Positions 1-11,890 of a stretch of DNA of 64,000 nucleotides are shown here, piece by piece. The first letter of the stretch is position 1. Each line of letters starts with the position of its first letter. This stretch comes from Parascedosporium putredinis (Eukaryota > Ascomycota > Sordariomycetes > Microascales > Microascaceae). The DNA lies in assembly GCA_949357655.1 (NCBI GenBank), contig CASHTG010000011.1, forward strand, positions 186,001-250,000, in the 5' to 3' direction. The notes beneath the pieces are model-generated. The model did not search any database. It had not been told where the DNA came from and was given only the letters and a program-made list of their open reading frames with translations. The translations under genes were made by a program, and so were the position numbers.

Positions 1-449
1 TTGACGGCCAGCCCTATTGGCCGGCTCTGACAATATATCTAGGGACCTATGCAAGCCCGACTTGGGATGCGTCGCGAACTAACCGCCGCAGAACCAAATA
101 TTTCCGCTTTGAGGACAACCAGCTGGCCTTGGAAGCGGCGATCTATCGCCTCCCGCATCTGCGCGGGTAGATAGCATGAAGAATCGGGAAATACCCGCAG
201 AAAGGCGTTTTCTGGCAGGCAGCGAAGAGGGGGTATTGTAAGTCAAACAAGAACGATCCAGATATAAAAGGGGAGTGAGAGAACTGGGTGTTCGAGTCGG
301 TAAAAGAGAGGAGGTTATCAGCCAAGCACAAGAGTCTCAGGCGTTGAGCTTTCCATCGACAATCTTGTAGAATTCTAAATCATAATCCGGCCGAATTCTT
401 TTTCATTCACCCTCTATACTTGCAAGCCTATTCTGGCCTTCCATTAAAC
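1..449. other. Intergenic, upstream of the amino-acid oxidase
   Basis: No coding region with recognisable similarity is visible on either strand. Only short chance reading frames occur. The last 100 bases are the presumed promoter and leader of the oxidase gene; I see no confident regulatory motif. Confidence 0.6.
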
Positions 450-2255
450 ATGGCAAACACCGAGATTCATCCCAAAGCTCTCTGGGCTCGCCGAGTAGTC
501 CGACGCAAGTTGGCTGCCGAGCTCAACGCACTCATGCCCGAGGGCATGTTTACCCCGGACAATTTACCCCCGATGAGGAGCGCCTCAACTATACCAAGGG
601 TAACTTGACGGGGCCCGGAGCCGGCATGCCGGTTCGAAAGGTGTGCATTGTGGGCGCGGGCGTGGCGGGCCTATATATCGCCACGATCCTCGATAGCCTC
701 GAGATCCCGGGCCTGAGCTACGATATCCTGGAATCAAGTGACAGAGTTGGCGGCCGCATGTATACGCACAAATTCAGCGACGCGCCGCATGATTACTACG
801 ATATCGGGGCAATGCGGTATCCGTGCATCAAAATCATGGACCGCACGTTTGACCTTTTCGAGCGCATGGAGCTGCCGCTGATCAACTACTACTTGGACTC
901 GGACCTCACTCCGAGCCTATTCAACGACCGCTTCAAGAGTGACGAGAAAGATCCTTACAACGTCGGCGTCGGTAAAGGTGGCCAAGTTCCCGATGCAGTG
1001 GTGGACTCTGTCAGCAAGCTTCTGGGGGATGCCTTCAACCCCTACAAAGCTCTACTCAAAGCTGATTTCAAGAACGGGATGGAGGAGCTAACTAAAGTGG
1101 ATGAGCTCAGTACGCGGGAGTTCCTGAGGTGTGGAGGCCCCGACGGCAAGGGGCCTCGCTATGACTTTTCTCCATCCAGTGGATGGAAACGATGAACACG
1201 TCCACAAACCTATTCGACGAGGCATTTGCCGAGAGCGTGTTGGACTCGTTCGACTTTGACTATCCACAGCTGGATGACCAGGGAAACCCAAAGAAGTCGA
1301 ATGGAAGTGCATTGAAGGAGGGACCTCCAAGCTCGCCGAGGCCATGAAAGCAAAGCTCAAACGCAAGATTGAAACAAACAAACGCGTGGTGGCAATTTCC
1401 ATGGACAAAACCGAGGACGTAGATGGAAACCTGACTCTTCAATGCGCCGACGAGGAGGCCCCCGTACCGGCTACAGCACGGTGTTTTCCACCACCACTCT
1501 CGGATGCCTAGGCCGGATGGATTTGCGCGGACTAGAGCTACACCCGTCCCAGAAAGACGCCATCCGCGCCCTGCACTACGACGACTCCGTCAAGGTTGCC
1601 CTCAAATTCAAGTACCCGTGGTGGATCACCCGGTGCGGAATCACCCAGGGAGGCGTGGCGAGCACCGACCTACCCCTCCGCACATGCGTGTACCCTCGTA
1701 CAACCTGCACGACGGCGCCGACAAGCCCGCCGTCCTGCTGGCGTCGTACACCTGGGCCCAGGACGCCAACAGGATGAGCTCGCTCGTGGGCGGGGGCAAG
1801 CCCACCGACGACGAGCTCGTGGAGCTGATCCTCCGCAACCTGGCGCGCCTGCACGCGCAGCACGAGGGCGTCACGTACGAGCTCATCCGCGCCGCCTACA
1901 CGGGAACGTTCCACGCCTACTCGTGGTCCGACGACCCCAACACGGCGGGGGCGTTTGCCCTCTTCGCGCCGGGCCAGTTCAAGAACTTGTACCCGTACCT
2001 GACGCGGAGCGCGGCGCAGGGCAAGTTCCACATGGTGGGGAGGCGGCGAGCGCGCACCACGCGTGGATCGTGGGGGCGCTGAATAGCGCGTACATGGCGG
2101 TGTGGAAGTTTCTGCGCCGCTACGGGATGTGGGAGTATATGGACCGGTTGGAGGAGCTGTGGGGTACGGTGGACGAGATGGAGCCTGAGGAGGATGGGAC
2201 TGCGCATTTGCAGGTGATTATGGGGTTGGGGAAAGAGGCCCAGGTGAAGGTTTGA
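450..2255 (+). CDS. L-amino-acid oxidase (FAD-dependent amine oxidase), frame broken
   Basis: Flavoprotein of the fungal L-amino-acid oxidase/monoamine oxidase family, expected to deaminate L-amino acids oxidatively to 2-oxo acids, ammonia and H2O2. The start is ATG 450 (MANTEIHPK). A dinucleotide-binding motif VGAGVAGLY with the downstream ESSDRVGGRM lies near residues 60-105, the classic FAD site. Later family blocks include WKCIEGG, TTLGCLGRMDL, LASYTWAQDA and the C-terminal substrate region. About 600 residues, the usual length, with no intron apparent. The frame breaks six times (near 570, 1168, 1295, 1461, 1694, 2039). Each break is restored by one extra base, mostly in C, G or T runs, which suggests an assembly artefact rather than a dead gene. 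A methyltransferase gene follows 344 bases downstream on the same strand. Confidence 0.88.
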
Positions 2256-2599
2256 GGATGGCATGAAGAATGCTGGTTCGTGGGTGCGTTGTTGCAAAGA
2301 CGTGGAGTGAGGTGAATACATGTATCTTTTGATTCTGACATTTCACATCGCGAGAAATCAGCGATAGTGATGCATTGAGAGAAGCAGAACAAGATGATTC
2401 CACGCTAGATTCAAACGGGAATGTCACAATGGCGATTACATAACTAAACGAATTTGATATGAAGAGGGTGACTTTACCCGCCATATATGTCACTTTTTCT
2501 TCGTTGTGGTTTTAGGCAGACAGAGGCCGGAGATGTGAGGGGTGTTCTGCATTGTGGTTCTTTTCAACATCTCGAACTTTCAGAAGTGAGACTACTAAA
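2256..2599. other. Intergenic, amino-acid oxidase to methyltransferase
   Basis: Only short chance frames are present. This holds the oxidase 3' end and the methyltransferase promoter; no specific element is recognised. Confidence 0.55.
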
Positions 2600-3611
2600 A
2601 TGGCCAATCCCGCGGCGGATACAAGCCTAGTAGTGAACTCCGCGGCCGATGCCCTCAATCCACGAAAGATCGAGTTCTACGCCCTTGACGCCTCCATCGT
2701 CCAGGGTGAGGGGAGGGAGCTTTTGTGCCGTTATAGCAAAATCAACGAAGATGGCATTGATCGCCATGTCCAAGAAATCGTATGTCTCTCCCCTCTTACT
2801 AAAGTCAATCATTCTATGAGTGATCAACATTGGCTGACCATATTAAATATATAGAGATCGGAGGCCTTTAAAGTGGTAAGTTTTCCTCGCTAACGTTCCG
2901 CCTTGAGGTCGATACTCACTCTTTACAGTGCCCCTATCCGTGTATCGGCATGTACCAATTTCTCGATCTAAGCATGATGAAGCTGGGTGTGTATCCAGAG
3001 ATTGTCCAGAGAATTACCCAAGGACAGAAGCTCCTCGACCTAGGGTGTTGCCTCGGCCAGGAACTCCGACAGCTGGTTCTCGATGGCGCGCCTTCAGACA
3101 ACATGTACGGTTCCGATCTCTGGGGCGGGTTCTTCGAAGTCGGGTACCATCTCTTCAAAGACAAAGATACTCTCAAAACGAGATTTATTGCCGCCGATGT
3201 CTTCGACGATGCTTCACCGCTGGTTGAGCTAGCCGGTCAGATGGACATCATCTACACGGGCGCATTTTTCCACCTTTTCAATCTAGAGGAGCAGGAAAAA
3301 GCCGCAACGAGGGTCGTCCAGCTTCTCGCACCCCGCCCGGGATCGCTGGTTGTTGGGCGGCAGACTGGGCATCACGAAGCGGGGAATATTCCCGGGCCAA
3401 GGACAAGAGCGGTCGCAAGCATTTCCGGCATAACCCGGAGAGCTGGAGGGATTTGTGGGAACGTGTTGGAAGGGCTACGGGGAGTAGTTGGTCGGTCGAG
3501 GCGGATTTAAGCATGGCGGAATTCACATTGGCATCTCCGGAGAAGCCATCAGCGGATATTCAAAAGAAGGTCGAAGCAAGGGGCTTGAGATTTGTTGTTA
3601 GACGGCTATGA
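2600..3611 (+). CDS. Class I SAM-dependent methyltransferase, three exons, one frame break
   Basis: Exons 2600..2779, 2855..2875 and 2929..3611, with introns 2780..2854 (GTATGT...TAG) and 2876..2928 (GTAAGT...CAG). The start MANPAADTS and the in-frame splices give a protein of about 295 residues. SAM-binding motif I is visible as LLDLGCCLGQE, followed by YGSDLWGGFFEVG. The C-terminal half (GRQTGHHEAG, then FRHNPESWRDLWERVG) resembles the fungal methyltransferases found in meroterpenoid and polyketide clusters, so a small-molecule O- or C-methylation role is inferred; the substrate is unknown. The frame breaks once, at a GGGG run near 3381; one more G restores the C-terminus ending at TGA 3611. 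No polyketide or terpene synthase is in the window, so cluster membership is unproven. Confidence 0.82.
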
Positions 3612-3777
3612 TGCCGTAGTAGAATTTATTTGGACTTGACTCCGCCTCCCTATCCACAGCTTTACTGGTATCATTCATCTTCCTTTCCTCTCCAGAAATC
3701 GTCACTCCCCGTCTTCCTTGGTTTATTCCTTCGAGGTAAACTCTGGGAGCACAGTAGCTCTTGTTCTTTTGGCCTAT

Positions 3778-5629
3778 CTAAGCAACCTTGTCCGGGTCTT
3801 CGTCGTGAGCGACGATGTCCTTCTCCTTCTTGGTAATGTCATCATCCAGGGTGCCAAGTGCACGGCCGCCAAACAGCAAGTCAATTTCCTCCAGCGAGAG
3901 GCCCTTGGTCTCTTTGAAGAAGAAGAAGAGGCACGGGAGAGTAATGAGGAGATCCCAAGCTGTGTAGAATTTGCGTTAATATCCAATTCGACTTAAGGGG
4001 GTTTTATCACGATGTGCGAAACGTACCAACGAAGAGGAAGTAGAACTTCCAGCCCAGCTTATCGAGGGCCGAAGGGCTGACTTGGGCCCAGAATGTAGCT
4101 ACAAGCCAGTTTCCGATACCCGTCGCAAACGCGGAACCCTTGCTGCGGACCTGGTACGGCAAGACCTCGCTCATGTAGGTCCAAGAGATTGGACCGAAAG
4201 AGCACGAGAACAGGATGGTGACGCAGAAAAGGAAGGCAACGCCGGCGATGCTGAGACCTTCTCGGGTACCGTCGGTGTTTTGGCTGTTGATGGAGCCTTC
4301 GCAAATAAGGGCGATGGCGATGGCGATGGTGCCGAAGATGAGGGGCTTCTTGCGGCCGACTCGGTCGATGAAGAAAGTGATGAAAATGAGGTCTGTGCGA
4401 AAAGGATTCTGTTGTTAATATGGCGTATATTCGCAAAGAAGGACAGGATGAACTCACTAGCAATAGGGCCAACGCAGTTGTAGATACCAGCCACGAGAAG
4501 ATTCGTCTTTCCAGTGATGCCGAGAGCCTTGTACATGATGGTCTGGTAGTAACCAATGACATTGATTCCAGTGAACTGGGTAAAGACCTGGACAAGTGTC
4601 GCAAGCATGAGACGGCGACGCCATTGCGGCACGCGGAACATGATGAGCCAGCCAGGAGCCGTGGCGGCCTTTTCGGCATCAATAGTCAGCTTGATCTCGT
4701 TGAACTCGGCCTGGATCCAGTCCTCGTTGGTGCCGTCGTAGTGCAGCCTGCGGAGGATCTTCATACCCTCGTCGAGGCGGTCGGTGGCGATGAGGTGGCG
4801 CGGGGACTCGGGGAACCAGATCATGCCGATGGCCAGCATGGCGGCGGGCAGGCACTGGAAAGCGAGGGGAAACGCCACTGGAAGGAGGAGGAGTCGGGCA
4901 TGTGGTGGGAGCCGTAACCGACCCATGTGGATACGATGAAACCGACGCCAATCATTTGTTGGGCGAGACCGACGATGAGGCCGCGGATCTTGGGGTGGGC
5001 ACATTCGGACTGGTAGACGGGGACTAGGAGGTTGTTAGCTTGGGGGCCGAGTGCCGCCAGAGTGCTAGATGTAGCTGCTCTCAGCAGGAAGGTTACCTAC
5101 TACTCATGGAAAGCAAGCCAACGGCAAAACCGGCAACGATACGGCCGACCAGCATCATAGCCAAGCTACTCAGAGAATTAGCATACTTTCTGCTCGCGCA
5201 AGACCAGATGCGAGCTATGGGAAAAAGTCGTACTGGTAGGCCGCGGCCTGGAGAATGCCGCCAAGAACGCCAATCACGGCACCGGTGCCGATTGTCTTCC
5301 GCCTTCCGTACTTGTCCATGATGACACCGCCGAACAAGGCACCGAATACGGCTCCGCCATTGAACGTCGCGTTGATGGCACCGATGACGGGCGACGTGTC
5401 TGTGGTGTTGAAGAAATCGAGAAAGTTTTGCGAGGCGATGACATCTGTCATAACACCGGCATCGTATCCGAAGAGGAAAGATCTAGAAAAAGACCAAGTC
5501 GTTAACTTTTGTTTGCACTTGAGTAAACTTCCTCCCCGTGTACGGGGGTATTGGCGATTTCGTTTGGAGTGGATGAGCTTACCCGATGGCGGCAAAGGTC
5601 GCCACACTGATATTTGCGAGCTTGCCCAT
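3778..5629 (-). CDS. MFS sugar transporter (sugar porter family), five exons
   Basis: Twelve-helix proton-linked sugar importer of the plasma membrane. Exon 1 is 5583..5629 (MGKLANISVATFAAIG), exon 2 is 5234..5482, exon 3 begins at 5165, and further introns lie near 5030-5095, 4395-4455 and 3970-4025. All splice in frame. Sugar porter signatures are seen: FLFGYDAGVM in helix 1, GRRKTIG after helix 2, VGRIVAGFAVG in helix 4, PESPRHL before the central loop, QFTGINVIGYY in helix 7, and the C-terminal KETKGLSLEEID. Length is about 530 residues, usual for the family. One frame break at a CCCC run (minus strand) near 4867, inside the VAFP/LAFQCLP helix, is restored by one base. The specific sugar cannot be read from sequence. 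Confidence 0.9.
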
Positions 5630-5748
5630 GGTGAATCGTTGATTCTTGTGTCCACCAGGTGTTCTTTTGGTTCACACTCCTACGCGTTGCTCGAGATGAA
5701 GTCAGAAGAGAGTAAGACGAAGGAGCAACAATGAGGCCCGCAGCCCTG

Positions 5749-5754
5749 TATATA
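5749..5754 (-). promoter_or_regulatory. TATA-like box of the sugar transporter
   Basis: A TATATA core on the minus strand lies about 120 bases before the ATG at 5629. Position and orientation fit a core promoter; no direct evidence. Confidence 0.35.
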
Positions 5755-7544
5755 GTATGCAACGGGACCCCATTTCCTAGTTGGGCCTGGAAGCTCTCGT
5801 GCCGCGTTCAAATGTGTCAACAAGCTCTGTTGGATGCGAGGCTAGCATAGGACCGATGTCAAGGGTGCAGGATGGCAGCAGGCGTGCAGCTCAGGGTTTG
5901 ATCCTTTTTTGCCTTTTGCGCAAGCCAATTGGGGGAAGCGTGGGACATGCTCTCCAAAACGTCGGACGAACTAGCCCGACCGACTTGGCGCGGGGAGTGA
6001 ACATGGTCTCGGGTGACATACGGGGTATCTAACGGCGAGGGGTGGGGTACCGACGCTGGCCCGCTCGCTCTCTTGACGGAATGGGGACGGCGCGCTGGTT
6101 GTTCTTGTGTTCCTTCGGCATATGTTGAGCAGGAGCCGTGGTACTGAGTGTAAGCGAGCGTCCCATGATAGGTGATCTATAGCCGCACCCATTTTCAAGA
6201 CGTCCCTAACCATCGTCAATGATAATAGCACTCTTTGTCCTACTACTTGTCATTTCCTGAGATGATTGCGGTGGTATTTTCTGTTGTATTTTCATTTCCC
6301 CGCAGTTGTTTCATGAAGCTTACTTTCTTATCCAACTCCTCATTAAACACAACACCGTCACCAACATGTTTTTCATGGCTCAAGGCCAGGGGAAAGAAAA
6401 GTTGGCCAACCTCATCCTCGGGCCGTGGGCCGTAAATGATCCACCAACGACAGCGCGCTTCGTCCAAGGTCCCTCGTTTCATTTCTCGAATCCTGAACTG
6501 CTCACTCGCACCGGGTTTGCAGGCCGTCAGATTTCGTCCCTTTTTCGCCGATCTTATGGGGTACGAGGTAACCGCAACTTGCTGCGCGGCGGCGGATCCC
6601 TGCCGGCGTGCGGCGCAACGACTGGCGCGCTTGCCCGGGACCGGACCCACCCGTGGATCCCTCCTCGCCAGATGCGGTGCCCCGCGCAGCGCGAGAACTT
6701 TTTTCTTTTGGACTCTTGGAGCCAAAATGAGCTTCTTGCACGGGGTGTGGGGTTGGGACAAGGAGGTGAAAGAAAAAAATAAAGTATTATGGGGTGACGA
6801 AACTATCCTCGTTGATGTGTGGGCGAGTGAAGGATTAGACTTGCGTGGATGTACGGGGGTTTCTGGCTGTTGGCGGTAATACGGCAGCGAGCGGAGTAAA
6901 AGCTTGCACATGAAATGCGGGGACAACATACAATAGGCAATGATACCAGCCGAGGGAAATCCGTGAATGGGAGTCACGAGGCATACTGGGGTTTTTCGTC
7001 ATGTTCGCTACGGAGATCTGAGCAATTTGTTAGACGAAACATACCGCAACTTTGTGTACAGTGAACCGAGGATCGCCGTGGAAGGTTTCCTGAGAAAATG
7101 CGTAGAGAAATACGCAGAGAACCGTCGTTTGTACGGAATATCAAGACATGCGGGGCGTGGACAGGGGATTGTGGCAGGACTGTGCCGCTTAGATGTCCTT
7201 CCTTTTTGCTTTTCTTTTTCTGTTTTATATGGAGCTGCGAGATGTCAAGTTCCAGTGCCATGGTCCCAGGTTCTACGAAAAGTTTCAATGCCCTTACCCG
7301 GTAGCTGGGCCCTGATCGGCAATATACGTGCTGCAGGGTCTCGGGGGTGTGCATCTCGCACATGCCTCTTATATGTGAGGGTGGTGGAGAGGAATAGAGT
7401 TTGAGTTAAAGTTACGACGCTATGAATGGAGACTTGATAACATGGAGACTCATGGAGTAAACACGAATGAAACTCGGGACCGCCATATGCAGTTTCCGAA
7501 TCCAGGAGTTACCCGCATGGCTCGTGACGGGCAGAGACCCCATC
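5755..7544. other. Intergenic, 1.8 kb
   Basis: No conserved coding region recognised. Overlapping frames on both strands around 6240-6980 are mutually antisense and resemble no known family. The right part holds the AKR 3' flank. Confidence 0.5.
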
Positions 7545-8751
7545 CTAAACATTGACATATTTCAACAACGGAGCGGGATACCTGTCCCCCTTGACCTCGC
7601 ACCGGGCAAGGATAGAGTTGATCTCGTCCAAATCCTCCTTGGAGAGGTCGATGAGCTTGGCATTCTCTCGCACCCTCTCGGCGGTGGTGGCGCCGGGGAT
7701 GGGGATAATCTTGGGCATGCCAGGCGTCTCCGAAAGCGACGCCACCCAGCTAATGGCGACTTGGCTCACGGTGCAGCCTTTCCGGTCGGCGACGGCCTTG
7801 ACGCTGTCGACGAGCTCGAGGTTGGTGGCGAAGTTTTCTGGGTGGAAGCGCGGGAGGAGGCGGCGGAAGTCGCCCTCGCCGAGGTCGCTGGCCGCCCTGA
7901 TGGTGCCACCCAGGAAGCCGTGGCCCAATGTGCCGTAGCTGGTACGGTTAGTGGCTGGAGGGGTTGGAAATAGGCGGTTTGGCCAGATACAAGGTAATAG
8001 GAGCGGGGGCGAGAAAGAAAGGGGCGGGGAGAAACAAAACTCACGCGTGAATGGGAATGCCGAGCTCGGCACAGGCGTCGGTGACGCCGTTCTTCATCGC
8101 ATCGGTAGTAAACAGGCCAATCTCCACCTCGACAGCCAGGATCTTGACAACCTTGCTGGCCTTGCGGATGGACTCGGCGCTGGGCTCGCTCAGGGCAATG
8201 CCCTTGATGAGTCCCTTATCCTGGCACTCCTTGAGCGCCAACACCGTCTCTTCGATAGGCACCTTGGCATCCACCCGAGCGGGCTCGAACAAGTCAATCA
8301 CCTTGACGTCGGGCGGCAGCTGCGAGACGGCCTGTTCGACGTCGCGCAGCACTCCCTCCCGGCTACCGTCGGGCTCCAGCTTGCCCGGGACGACGCAGGC
8401 CTTGATGTTGAGCTCGACCTTGGCGGCGTCCTCGGGGTACTTTTCGAAATACTTGCGCGCGAGGGTGAGGGAATTGTTCTCGGGCGTGCCGTAAAAGATG
8501 CCGCCGTTCCAGACGGTGCATCCGGTGTCGATGGCCGCCTTCATGGCGCCAAAGGCCCGCTCGTCGGAGACGTGCGCGTTGCCGGCGTGCGTGGAGGTGA
8601 GGCCTATCGGGGGAGGAAGGGGGTTAACGCACAGATCCATGTGTGAGTGGGGGCTTTCCGACGGAACATGCGCAGGGGCGGAACGCGGGGAGGATCGGGA
8701 CTTGGCTTGCTTACCCATGAGGCCAAATCCGATTGGGCCATGCGACGACAT
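7545..8751 (-). CDS. Aldo-keto reductase, pyridoxal reductase-like (AKR8 type)
   Basis: NADPH-dependent reductase of the aldo-keto reductase superfamily, closest in pattern to yeast-type pyridoxal reductase (AKR8), which reduces pyridoxal to pyridoxine. Exon 1 is 8715..8751 (MSSHGPIGFGLMG), exon 2 runs 8603 to about 8046, and exon 3 ends at TAG 7545; the splices are in frame. The N-terminal GFGLMGLT beta-strand, the NGGIFYG block with the catalytic Tyr, the ELNIKACV block with the catalytic Lys, and the late PIPGATTAERV cofactor-binding block are visible. The usual active-site His position reads as DLFEPARVD, as in the pyridoxal reductase subgroup. About 335 residues, with no frame break. Substrate assignment is by family resemblance only. 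Confidence 0.88.
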
Positions 8752-8900
8752 CGTCTCGAGGATTTAAGTTGACACTTTAAAATGGGAGGTGTTGGGCAGC
8801 TGGAGGACTGGACGATTGATGAATGATAGGAGAGATGGTTTGCTTGAAAAGAAGATGAGTCCGAATTGATGAAATAACTTTTGCAGGCTCTCGACTGGTC

Positions 8901-8908
8901 TTTATATA
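8901..8908 (-). promoter_or_regulatory. TATA box of the pyridoxal reductase-like gene
   Basis: TATATAAA on the minus strand, about 150 bases upstream of the ATG at 8751, the best TATA match in this intergenic region. Assigned by motif and distance only. Confidence 0.45.
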
Positions 8909-9647
8909 GGAAACTCTATCGCTTGCCTTTTGGTGGCTTTGGCGGGGTTGCGCCTGTTGGAGCGCGCTGCCGCGTCGGACTTTAGTTCCGGACATAAACG
9001 CGCACGAAAGCCGCGCTCCCAAGCACGATTATCTCCGCACCACAACGTGTGGCACGGCCGAAAATCTCCAGGCTACGGTTCGTTCCTCGGGCTGATAGAC
9101 TGCCCGGACCCCGTTAGTGAGGAGAGATGGTTTAGAAATGATGGTGGCGAGCTGCGCTGGTGGCTTCGTCAGGTTACCGCTGGGGTGGCCCTAATCGTGG
9201 TCAGTACTGGAGTGGAGCTTGAAACAAGAAAGTCCAAGGATTTACGTGTTGGCCCTTGAAGAAAAAAAGGGGGAGGGGGTATGGATTTGATGAAGGTGAA
9301 AACAACAAGTCTCGGCGGCGTATGGGGTGTATGGGTAGCATGGGGAGACACGAAGCTAATGGCAGGTAGATTTATCTCGCCTTCTTCTGATACCAAGTTC
9401 GAGGAAGCTCCTAGCAAGATATCGCCGAGAATATTTGTAGAGACGAGTTAAAGCTCTGATAAACTAAGTTCTGGCAATCATTGTGCCTAATGTGCTATAT
9501 GAAAGCACTCATCGGCCATCCTAGCGTTCAGAATCGAGCCCACTGAGTAGCACGGCGAAACTCGGGAGCGTAGTTCCTCAACCATACACCATTAAGAAAG
9601 ATACATCCATCCATGGATCAATCGTACTTCTTCCTAATTTGACCCTC
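8909..9647. other. Intergenic
   Basis: Nothing coding is supported. A short CT/GA-rich stretch occurs near 9255-9290. Confidence 0.5.
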
Positions 9648-11890
9648 CTACATTATGTGGGGGACATACTGAGACCACTGGGCCACACGAAATGCGTCAT
9701 CTGGGAGATGCGCCAGGTTCATGAAGCATTCCACGACCAGGTAGATTCTCGCCAGCGCGTAAGCTACCATACAAATCAGAATCACCAGGTCGAGGATGAA
9801 CTTAGCCAGTGCGATCACGCATACAATCACCATCATGCCCACCAGCGCATTGTGCGCTCCCCATAGAAAGTATCAAACCGCTCAGTGGAAGCTAGAATTT
9901 CATTAGCCTGATTGAACAAGACCGTGATAAATTTGAAAGGAAAGTTGCTATATGACCAAAATGGCGGATAGAAAGACCAGGGAGCGCCATTGCAATCAAG
10001 ACACCAGTCGAGGCCACGGTCACGCTTGATACGCGCCACAGCAGCGCCTCAAGAACCGTTGGAAATGTGGCATCCCAGGCTAGGCAGTGTAGACCACCAT
10101 AAGCAAGCCCGATCATCGCGAATACCACGTACAGCGGCCATTGGTTAAGCGGATCCTTCATCCGCGGGAAGTTTCGGATACGCGGGAATAGGGTGAGGGC
10201 GGGAGGCTGGACCGATGCTTTGAGAGCGGCGCTCCAGCGCCAGATATCGGGTTGGGCTATGTCAATACACGGCGCCCCGCTGTCTCTATATAGTGAATAT
10301 TGCCTATCATCAGAGCTCAAGATATCACAGCCCCGACATGCAAGACGGCGTACACTCAATTCACCAAGAAGATGATGCTGGGAGAGCGACCTTCCATCTA
10401 AGCGTTCAAAAACAAATTATCGTCGATCGTGGGCGCCCGAAAGACGGAAACCCTTGGTACGTCACTGGTAGACCATGGTCCTCGGGGTTCAAGATTATCG
10501 GAGTATACCACCCTCAAACTGCAGCCCGCTGGTTCGCTCCGCCCATAGCTATCTCAATAACATCTCTCGTTGTTAGTAGAAAGAGGACACAAACAAAATA
10601 GACTAGAGGAAAGTACATGTATCCACTCACATAAATTTGACTAGGCCTTTATACAGCCTTGTGCACAACTTCCTATATGCAGCGCAGACATCACGCAAGT
10701 CCACAACGGGGCCCTTGTCCGTCCTCTTTATGGGGATTTTAATCTCGCGCCTCCTGTGGAAGGCGTCCGTTTGGACTATCATCTCCACCTCGCTTGTGTC
10801 GCACATGGCAGCGACAAGCCTCTCCAAGTCACTGCCGCTAACACGGATGGCCTCTGCCTGTCCAATATCGAGCGGCTTCTCCCACCACATGCAGTAGATG
10901 AGTAGCGTGCAAATTGCGTGGCCGAGCGTGTTGAGCTCGAGAAGGCTGACAGGTAGCTTCTGCCCGAAGCGCGTGAGGCATTGGATGCAGAACCACGCCG
11001 CTATCGTGATACTTTTTGCGTTACTCTGAGTTGATTTCCACGCTTGGAGAAGCGTTCATGGGGAGAAGGGGTGGGGCTTTCTTACCTTGGAAGCATACGA
11101 GCGATTTGGCCAGCATACTACCCTTGCTCTTGTCTTCTATCTGAGCACGAGACAGCTCTGGAATTATTTCCGGCATAATCTTTTCCAAGAAAAGGAACCC
11201 TTTGGACGTTAGCGTGAGGCGGGTTGGTCTTGGGCCTCCCCAATGTGTTGCTGGAAAGAAGTTTTTGGTGTTGTCACGTATTTCAAAGGCAAAGCCCCCA
11301 TTGCTACAAAATAGCTATGGACCCTAGTCCACTCGTGCTGGATATGGCCGCCATTGGCACTACCTGTCGTGTCTTGTGTTTCTTTGCCTGGCCTTATTGA
11401 CGTAGGTTGCGGCTGTTCATGAATTGGGTTCTACGAGCAGAGGGATGTCAGCTCCCGTTAAGTACTGGGAAGGATACCAGTAAACAGAATCAAATAATCC
11501 ACCTCAGGATCACAGTTCGGTTGATCTGTTAGCTTTTTCATTTCGCGAGTGATGTCTCTCGCCGTCATAAATTGTTGGTAAGCAGCAAAGGCGACCTATG
11601 TACGGGTAACATGAGATCAGTAACTCAGGCAACCCAGAGAAGCTCGTTCCTCCAGATTTGGCACCCACCATTTCAGGTGCGACAAAGCCTAGCATCATCC
11701 AGCCAAACTTGCGCCAGGTTTGATGCCACCATTTCTCGTCGTGGGCCGGGATGTTCAGATGGATGGCTGTCCAAACGCAGAGGCCAAGAGTAATGAGACA
11801 AGTGGAGAGGATGGAGTATGTGCCTCGCTCTCTTGGCTCGGGCATCCAGCGTGGCTCTATACCCGTGCTATTACCGAATATGTTTAACAT
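9648..11890 (-). CDS. Conserved fungal multi-pass membrane protein of unknown function
   Basis: I recognise a widespread filamentous-fungal membrane protein family without an assigned function. Ordered blocks on the minus strand: the first exon from 11890 with RERGTYSILSTCLITLGLCVWTAIHLNIP (TM1); an exon near 11580 with VAFAAYQQFMTARDI; exons at 11090-11330 with HEWTRVHSYFVAMG and RLTLTSKGFLFLEKIMP; then AAWFCIQCLTRFGQKLP with SLLELNTLGHAICTLLIYCMWWEKPLDI near 10870-11030; a soluble stretch; and C-terminal helices at 9648-10300 ending in PHIM and TAG. Four or more introns are needed and exact junctions are uncertain. One missing G in the GGGGG run near 11303 would restore MGGFAFEIRDN. Likely an integral membrane protein; substrate and compartment unknown. 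Confidence 0.7.

Noticed and set aside
450..2255. Calling the L-amino-acid oxidase a pseudogene
   Set aside because: All six breaks are one-base losses and conserved sequence continues across each; artefact is the simpler reading.
4082..5734. Plus-strand frames over the MFS transporter
   Set aside because: Antisense shadows; the minus strand carries sugar porter signatures across correctly spliced exons.
6243..6977. 244-codon minus-strand frame
   Set aside because: Antisense frames of 147-158 codons overlap it, no domain or signal is visible, and codon use looks random.
7467..8767. Plus-strand frames over the AKR8 gene
   Set aside because: No family resemblance; the minus-strand protein is conserved and spliced in frame.
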